Source: Oceanobacillus sp. CFH 90083
GTDB lineage: Bacteria > Bacillota > Bacilli > Bacillales > Amphibacillaceae
Direction of reading: 5' to 3'
DNA: 64,000 bases
Assembly: GCF_009389585.1 (NCBI RefSeq)
Contig: NZ_VIYG01000012.1
Coordinates: 1-64,000, forward strand
Part shown: positions 63,064 through 64,000 of the stretch, one piece after another
Position numbering within the stretch: the first letter of the stretch is position 1
Layout: every line of letters starts with the position of its first letter
Notes under the pieces: model-generated
Seen by the model: only the letters and a program-made list of their open reading frames with translations
What the model was told of the DNA's origin: nothing
Databases searched by the model: none
Made by a program: the position numbers and the translations under genes

Positions 63064-64000
63064 TCAATCAAATTCCACTGCCTTCCCTGTCAATGCCGAT
63101 TGATAGATTGCTTCTAGAATTTGTGTAACAACTAATGCTTCTTTCGGTTGAACCAGCGGACTTTTATCTTCTAAAATAGCTTCTATCCACATTTTTGCTT
63201 CTTGTTCTCCTTCATTCAAGTTTTCTCCGCCGAAATAAGCAATAGAAGACCCTGCAGCGGTATGCGTATCTGTTAATTTTCCATATTCACTAGAGTAAAA
63301 ACTAACATATCTTTCTTTTTCATCCTCTCTTCTCTTTAATTCACCACCTGCTTCTGTTCCACAGAGAGTTACTTCCGCTTCTCTTCCTTTTTCTATATTT
63401 AATGCCCATGATGCCTCCAATGAAATAGTTGCCCCATTCTCCATTTTTATAAATGCTGTTGCAAAATCTTCTACGTCAAAGGTAGTTGGATCCCAATCAC
63501 CAAAAAGATTTCCCTCTGTCTTATCCTTTAATTTTTGGCTTGCTGTCCCGACCACTAGTTTGGGCCGATAATTATTCATCATCCATAAAGCCAAATCCAA
63601 AGCATGTGTTCCAATATCAATTAATGCACCTCCACCTTGTGCTTCTTTATTAGTAAACACCCCCCATGTTGGTACAGCTCTTCTTCTTACAGCATGGGCT
63701 TTGCTATAATAAATCTCTCCAAGTTTTCCTTCTTTACATGCTTGATATAAAATTTGAGCATCTTCTCTAAAGCGGTTCTGATAACCAATTGTCAGTTTTT
63801 TACCGGTTCTTTCTGCAGCTTCTACCATCTTTTTTGCTTCTTCTGAATTAATAGCCATTGGTTTTTCACACATAACATGTTTGCCTGCTTCTAATGCCTT
63901 TATCGTAATTTCGGCATGAGAAGCATTTGGAGTAAGGACATGAACCACATCAATTTCTTGATTTTTTAGTAATTGAATATAGTCGTTATAAACTAATGCT
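63064..64000 (-). CDS. Gfo/Idh/MocA-family dehydrogenase, 5' end outside window
   Basis: At least 311 residues; the frame stays open to the right edge (ALVYNDYIQLLKNQEIDVVHV), so the Rossmann start lies beyond. Present: VLTPNASHAEITIKALEAGKHVMCEKPMA with the EKP lysine, TIGYQNRFREDA and GGALIDIGTHALDLA. Different from the 61958-63058 enzyme by sequence; the two may oxidise successive intermediates or form alternate routes. First visible gene of the operon. Confidence 0.92.
   Translation of the reverse strand, partial: ALVYNDYIQLLKNQEIDVVHVLTPNASHAEITIKALEAGKHVMCEKPMAINSEEAKKMVEAAERTGKKLTIGYQNRFREDAQILYQACKEGKLGEIYYSKAHAVRRRAVPTWGVFTNKEAQGGGALIDIGTHALDLALWMMNNYRPKLVVGTASQKLKDKTEGNLFGDWDPTTFDVEDFATAFIKMENGATISLEASWALNIEKGREAEVTLCGTEAGGELKRREDEKERYVSFYSSEYGKLTDTHTAAGSSIAYFGGENLNEGEQEAKMWIEAILEDKSPLVQPKEALVVTQILEAIYQSALTGKAVEFD

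Overview
The window comes from the chromosome of a low-GC, endospore-forming Bacillaceae bacterium. Oceanobacillus, Virgibacillus or a near relative is my best guess, from the overall feel of the proteins and intergenic elements; no marker gene fixes the genus. The spore origin is secure: pdaB, kbaA, gerD, salA and cwlD lie together as in Bacillus, next to an rRNA operon promoter, and a CotD-like coat protein follows with a good sigma-K promoter.

Layout. Positions 1-182 hold tandem rrn promoters reading leftward out of the window. 0.7-5.5 kb is the spore and germination block. 5.7-7.6 kb holds three DUF948 paralogues bracketed by two copies of an intergenic repeat family. 7.9-13.7 kb carries YihY, an Eis-like acetyltransferase, a YdeI/OmdA protein, an Asp/Glu racemase-like protein, 6-phosphogluconate dehydrogenase and CotD. 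13.9-21.5 kb is one operon: TAXI-TRAP transporter, GntR regulator, GlcD, GlcF and LhgO, probably for uptake and oxidation of a 2-hydroxyacid. 22.4-26.7 kb pairs an L-2-amino-thiazoline-4-carboxylate hydrolase-like gene with a divergent LysR regulator and a sulfonate/nitrate-type ABC importer. 27.3-32.5 kb has small metabolic and stress genes and a frameshifted Rpn-family nuclease gene.

32.6-35.5 kb is the most interesting unit: a SAM-I (S-box) riboswitch with its own terminator controls an SDR dehydrogenase, an NhaC-superfamily (MetT-like) transporter and luxS. 35.5-38 kb is an accessory patch: three small unrecognised genes, a 25-bp motif repeated just after two of them, and a gene remnant. 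These may be orphan immunity genes.

38-57 kb is ordinary chromosome: marR-paiA-paiB, YdhR/DsbA with a divergent TetR, GNAT, VOC, class V aminotransferase, nicotinamidase, Nudix, histidine phosphatase, pcp, a two-component system, XRE-cupin with azlCD, and a beta-glucoside PTS with its 6-phospho-beta-glucosidase. 57.7-64 kb is a sugar operon on the minus strand: two Gfo/Idh/MocA dehydrogenases (the first runs off the window), a sugar epimerase/isomerase and an ABC importer.

All assignments come from reading the sequence and recalled family features. No database search was run. Start codons were moved inward where a good Shine-Dalgarno site and family N-terminus agreed.
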